From contig JACDDF010000017.1 in assembly GCA_013817135.1 (NCBI GenBank), positions 1-9,794 of the forward strand: 9,794 nucleotides of DNA, in the 5' to 3' direction. Origin of the DNA: Nitrospirales bacterium. Its GTDB lineage: Bacteria; Nitrospirota; Nitrospiria; Nitrospirales; UBA8639. Shown here in pieces: positions 9,185 to 9,794 of the stretch. Position numbers and translations under genes: made by a program. The number at the start of each line of letters is the position of its first letter. The stretch's first letter is position 1. The notes under the pieces are model-generated. The model saw only the letters and a list, made by a program, of their open reading frames with translations, had not been told where the DNA came from and did no database searches.

Positions 9185-9794
9185 ATGGCAACCATTCCTA
9201 ATAAACACGGACGTTTTGGACAATTCGGAGGCAAGTATGCTCCGGAAATCCTGATGCCCGCCATCCATGAATTGGAAAAGGCGTATCGTGCGGCTAAGGA
9301 AAGCCGACCCTTCCAGCAAGAACTTCGGGATTGTCTGACACAGTATGTCGGTCGTCCGACTTCTCTTTTCTTCGCCGAACGTCTCACCAAAACACTTGGT
9401 GGAGCCAGGATTTACCTCAAAAGAGAAGACCTCTGTCATACCGGTGCGCACAAGATCAACAATACCGTCGGGCAAGCCTTGCTTACCAGACGAATGAAAA
9501 AGAAACGCATCATTGCCGAAACCGGTGCAGGGCAACATGGAGTCGCGGTCGCCACCGTGGCCGCCATGTTCGGTCTGGAGGCAGAAATTTACATGGGCAC
9601 CGAGGATATGGAACGACAGGCATTGAATGTCTTCCGAATGCGGTTACTTGGATCAAAAGTGACGGGGGTGAATTCCGGAAGCCGCACACTCAAGGATGCC
9701 ATCAGTGAGGCGATGCGTGACTGGACCACAAATGTGAGCACTACCCACTATTTGCTTGGATCGGTTCTGGGCCCCCATCCCTATCCCATGATGG
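9185..9794 (+). CDS. trpB: Tryptophan synthase beta chain, N-terminal part (gene continues beyond window end)
   Basis: Condenses indole with serine to tryptophan using PLP, in an alpha2beta2 complex with TrpA, which supplies indole through a tunnel. The first 203 codons are present. [16 protein letters not shown] (11-26) is the classic N-terminus. The PLP lysine is Lys90 in HTGAHKINN, and the catalytic glutamate is Glu112 in [10 protein letters not shown] (111-120). [14 protein letters not shown] (143-156), SGSRTLKDA (164-172) and GPHPYP (196-201) follow the E. coli protein closely. This is the TrpB1 type that works with TrpA, so trpA is expected next. The start is 54 bases after trpF, with a T-rich upstream tract and no Shine-Dalgarno. 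The reading frame is open to the window end. Confidence 0.97.
   Translation, partial: MATIPNKHGRFGQFGGKYAPEILMPAIHELEKAYRAAKESRPFQQELRDCLTQYVGRPTSLFFAERLTKTLGGARIYLKREDLCHTGAHKINNTVGQALLTRRMKKKRIIAETGAGQHGVAVATVAAMFGLEAEIYMGTEDMERQALNVFRMRLLGSKVTGVNSGSRTLKDAISEAMRDWTTNVSTTHYLLGSVLGPHPYPMM

Noticed and set aside
8987..9538. 183-codon ORF on the minus strand opposite trpF and trpB
   Set aside because: It lies wholly antisense to two well-supported genes, with no recognisable domain; its length follows from the codon use of the sense strand.
9331..9708. 125-codon plus-strand ORF near the window end
   Set aside because: It is an out-of-frame shadow of trpB, whose frame matches the known family residue by residue.

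Overview
The window is a bacterial chromosomal segment with roughly balanced base composition and compact gene packing. It has two oppositely oriented blocks that diverge from a promoter region near 3286-3493. Gene content does not fix the organism. The separate trpE-trpG-trpD-trpC-trpF-trpB order and the style of the proteins would suit a Nitrospirota-like (Nitrospira-type) bacterium, but that is only an impression and needs a database comparison. No mobile elements, CRISPR arrays, tRNAs or rRNAs were seen.

Left block (minus strand, 3285 down to 1): a MoxR-type AAA+ ATPase (2329-3285), then a 631-residue protein of unknown function (338-2233) whose N-terminus faintly resembles the TraB/ChaN/DUF5682-like fold. 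Last comes the first 128 codons of NAD+-dependent DNA ligase, ligA, which overlaps the end of the unknown gene and runs out of the window. A good extended -10 promoter lies upstream of the ATPase. All three could be one transcript. The ATPase and the unknown protein may form a chaperone-client or effector pair, while ligA may simply be a downstream housekeeping neighbour.

Centre (plus strand, 3494-4180): a lipoprotein gene with its own TTGACA/TATTGT promoter and a strong Shine-Dalgarno. The protein has a lipobox, a coiled coil, an acidic linker and a C-terminal LysM domain, so it probably binds peptidoglycan in the cell envelope. A strong hairpin terminator follows it (4207-4256).

Right block (plus strand, 4334 to the window end): the tryptophan biosynthesis operon trpE-trpG-trpD-trpC-trpF-trpB, cut off inside trpB. 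Together these take chorismate through anthranilate, phosphoribosylanthranilate, CdRP and indole-3-glycerol phosphate to the final synthase step; trpA is expected just beyond the window. TrpE keeps the motif region associated with tryptophan feedback. No Trp-codon-rich leader peptide or attenuator was found upstream of trpE. trpD and trpC overlap by ATGA, while trpC and trpF are separated by an unexpectedly long 154-base gap. Most of this block is ordinary; the least explained part of the window is the 631-residue protein and its pairing with the ATPase.
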